A DNA stretch of 7,328 nt from Clostridiales bacterium (GTDB lineage Bacteria > Bacillota > Clostridia > Christensenellales > Pumilibacteraceae): positions 1 through 7,328 of the forward strand of contig JAIEBL010000175.1 in assembly GCA_029069015.1 (NCBI GenBank), given 5' to 3'. How positions within the stretch are numbered: the first letter of the stretch is position 1; each line of letters starts with the position of its first letter. The notes under the pieces are model-generated. The model ran no database searches, was not told where the DNA came from, and saw nothing but the letters and a program-made list of their open reading frames with translations. Shown here piece by piece: positions 6,694 to 7,328 of this stretch. The position numbers and the translations under genes are program-made.

Positions 6694-6694
6694 G
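6676..6694 (+). promoter_or_regulatory. hpt ribosome binding site inside the closing helix of the RNA
   Basis: GAGGT (6676-6680) is the best Shine-Dalgarno for the ATG at 6692, spacer 11 bases. In the three-way fold, bases 6678-6679 can pair with C6419-C6420, G6676 with C6422, and 6680-6693 are in the perfect P1 helix. The site and the first two bases of the ATG would thus be hidden when P1 forms. A weaker alternative is the in-frame ATG at 6704 preceded by TGGAAA. Confidence 0.5.
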
Positions 6695-7246
6695 GAAACA
6701 CAGATGCATCAAGACGTAGAAAAAATCCTGTTGACCGAAGCGCAGATTCGTGAGCGCGTGTCCGAAGCGGCGCGTTGGTTAGACGCACGAATGGAAGGAA
6801 AGTTCCCGCTTGTCGTCAGCGTATTGAAGGGAAGCGTTATGTTCTTCTGCGATCTCGTGCGCGCGATGAAGACGTCGGTCCAGATGGACTTTATGACGAT
6901 TTCGTCCTACGGGTCGGGTTCGGTAAGTTCGGGAAACCTAAAACTGCTGATGGACCTTTCCTCGTCCGTGGAAGGGCGCGACGTGATCCTCGTGGAAGAC
7001 ATCGTAGATTCGGGCAATACGCTCGTTAAAATGAAGGAGCTCCTGAGCGGCAGAGGCGCAAAGTCGCTGACGACGATTGCATTTTTGGATAAGCCTTCGC
7101 GCAGGCAAGTGGACGTGTCTGCCGACTATACGTGCTTTACCGTGGGCAACGAATTTATCGTGGGCTACGGTTTGGACTACGCGCAAAAGTACCGCGACTT
7201 ACCCTACGTGGGCGTATTGAAGCGCGAAGTTTACGAAGGTAAATAA
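6692..7246 (+). CDS. hpt: Hypoxanthine (guanine) phosphoribosyltransferase
   Basis: Converts hypoxanthine, usually also guanine, plus PRPP to IMP or GMP and pyrophosphate; cytoplasmic purine salvage. From the ATG at 6692 it has 184 residues (180 from the ATG at 6704, where similarity to the usual N-terminus, MHxDxEKILLTEAQI, begins). Motifs: LKGS (45-48), the pyrophosphate loop; SSYGSGSVSSG (71-81), the mobile loop; VILVEDIVDSGNTL (98-111), the type I PRTase PRPP-binding signature with E102 and D103; LDKPSRR near residue 128; and FIVGYGLDYAQKYRDLP (155-171), the purine-binding hood. Length and motifs are typical, nothing is missing. I chose 6692 because GAGGT lies 11 bases upstream; the earlier in-frame ATGs at 6653 and 6665 lie inside the structured RNA and lack a ribosome binding site. 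Expression is probably tied to the upstream RNA, whose closing helix covers the translation start. A further gene begins 57 bases downstream. Confidence 0.96.
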   Translation: METQMHQDVEKILLTEAQIRERVSEAARWLDARMEGKFPLVVSVLKGSVMFFCDLVRAMKTSVQMDFMTISSYGSGSVSSGNLKLLMDLSSSVEGRDVILVEDIVDSGNTLVKMKELLSGRGAKSLTTIAFLDKPSRRQVDVSADYTCFTVGNEFIVGYGLDYAQKYRDLPYVGVLKREVYEGK

Positions 7247-7278
7247 CCGCATTGCCCGATTCAATCGGACGTGCGGTT
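7245..7278 (+). other. Stem-loop between hpt and the next gene
   Basis: AACCGCA (7245-7251) pairs with TGCGGTT (7272-7278) over 7 bp, and inside it CCGAT (7256-7260) pairs with ATCGG (7264-7268) around a TCA loop. The stop codon of hpt overlaps the stem. The tail TTAAATAAATTTT is AT-rich without a clean T-run, so this may be a weak or partial terminator, or an mRNA stabilising element within an hpt operon. Confidence 0.45.
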
Positions 7279-7302
7279 AAATAAATTTTAAACGGAGGTA
7301 GT

Positions 7303-7328
7303 ATGGAAGACGAAAACAACGAATTGCG
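7303..7328 (+). CDS. Start of a downstream gene, cut by the window end (possibly ftsH)
   Basis: GGAGGT (7294-7299) followed by ATG at 7303 is a good start signal, with the GGAGG-to-ATG spacer of 4 bases also seen at glgP. Only eight full codons are visible (MEDENNEL), an acidic stretch that identifies no family. In many Bacillota hpt is followed by ftsH, the membrane AAA protease, so that is the best guess from synteny alone. Confidence 0.55.

Overview
The window carries the end of a glycogen locus followed by a purine-salvage gene, all on the + strand. The organism is most likely an uncultured gut-type member of the Bacillota, class Clostridia. This is an inference from the Gram-positive style GGAGG ribosome binding sites, the clostridial-type GH13 signature with a GEVWEDASNKISY stretch, and the hpt gene followed closely by another gene, as in the common hpt-ftsH order. 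I cannot place it to family.

Region 1-4260 holds glgA (glycogen synthase, 5' end outside the window, with a Lys/Glu/Pro-rich N-terminal extension) and glgP (glycogen phosphorylase). A 282-base gap rich in inverted repeats separates them. Region 4314-6185 holds a cytoplasmic GH13 enzyme of the neopullulanase/cyclomaltodextrinase/maltogenic amylase type. Together they form a storage-polymer module: GlgA builds alpha-1,4 glucan from a nucleotide sugar, GlgP releases glucose-1-phosphate from chain ends, and the GH13 enzyme probably trims branched or short maltodextrins that the phosphorylase leaves. A strong intrinsic terminator at 6219-6250 closes this unit.

Region 6251-6691 has no convincing protein gene and is the most interesting part. 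A near-consensus promoter (6363-6400) is followed by about 290 bases that fold on paper into an elaborate three-way-junction RNA. The outer helix is a perfect 14-bp inverted repeat whose arms lie 262 bases apart (6404-6417 and 6680-6693). A 6-bp inner helix leads to two large arms, 6434-6545 and 6555-6665. The second arm is closed by a perfect 10-bp helix. The 3' strand of the outer helix covers the likely Shine-Dalgarno of hpt and ends at its start codon. A competing terminator-like hairpin with five T's sits in the middle. It matches no structured RNA class whose core motifs I can recall, and I propose it as a candidate undescribed leader or small RNA tied to hpt.

Region 6692-7328 holds hpt (hypoxanthine phosphoribosyltransferase, complete), a stem-loop, and the first eight codons of a further gene, possibly ftsH by synteny.
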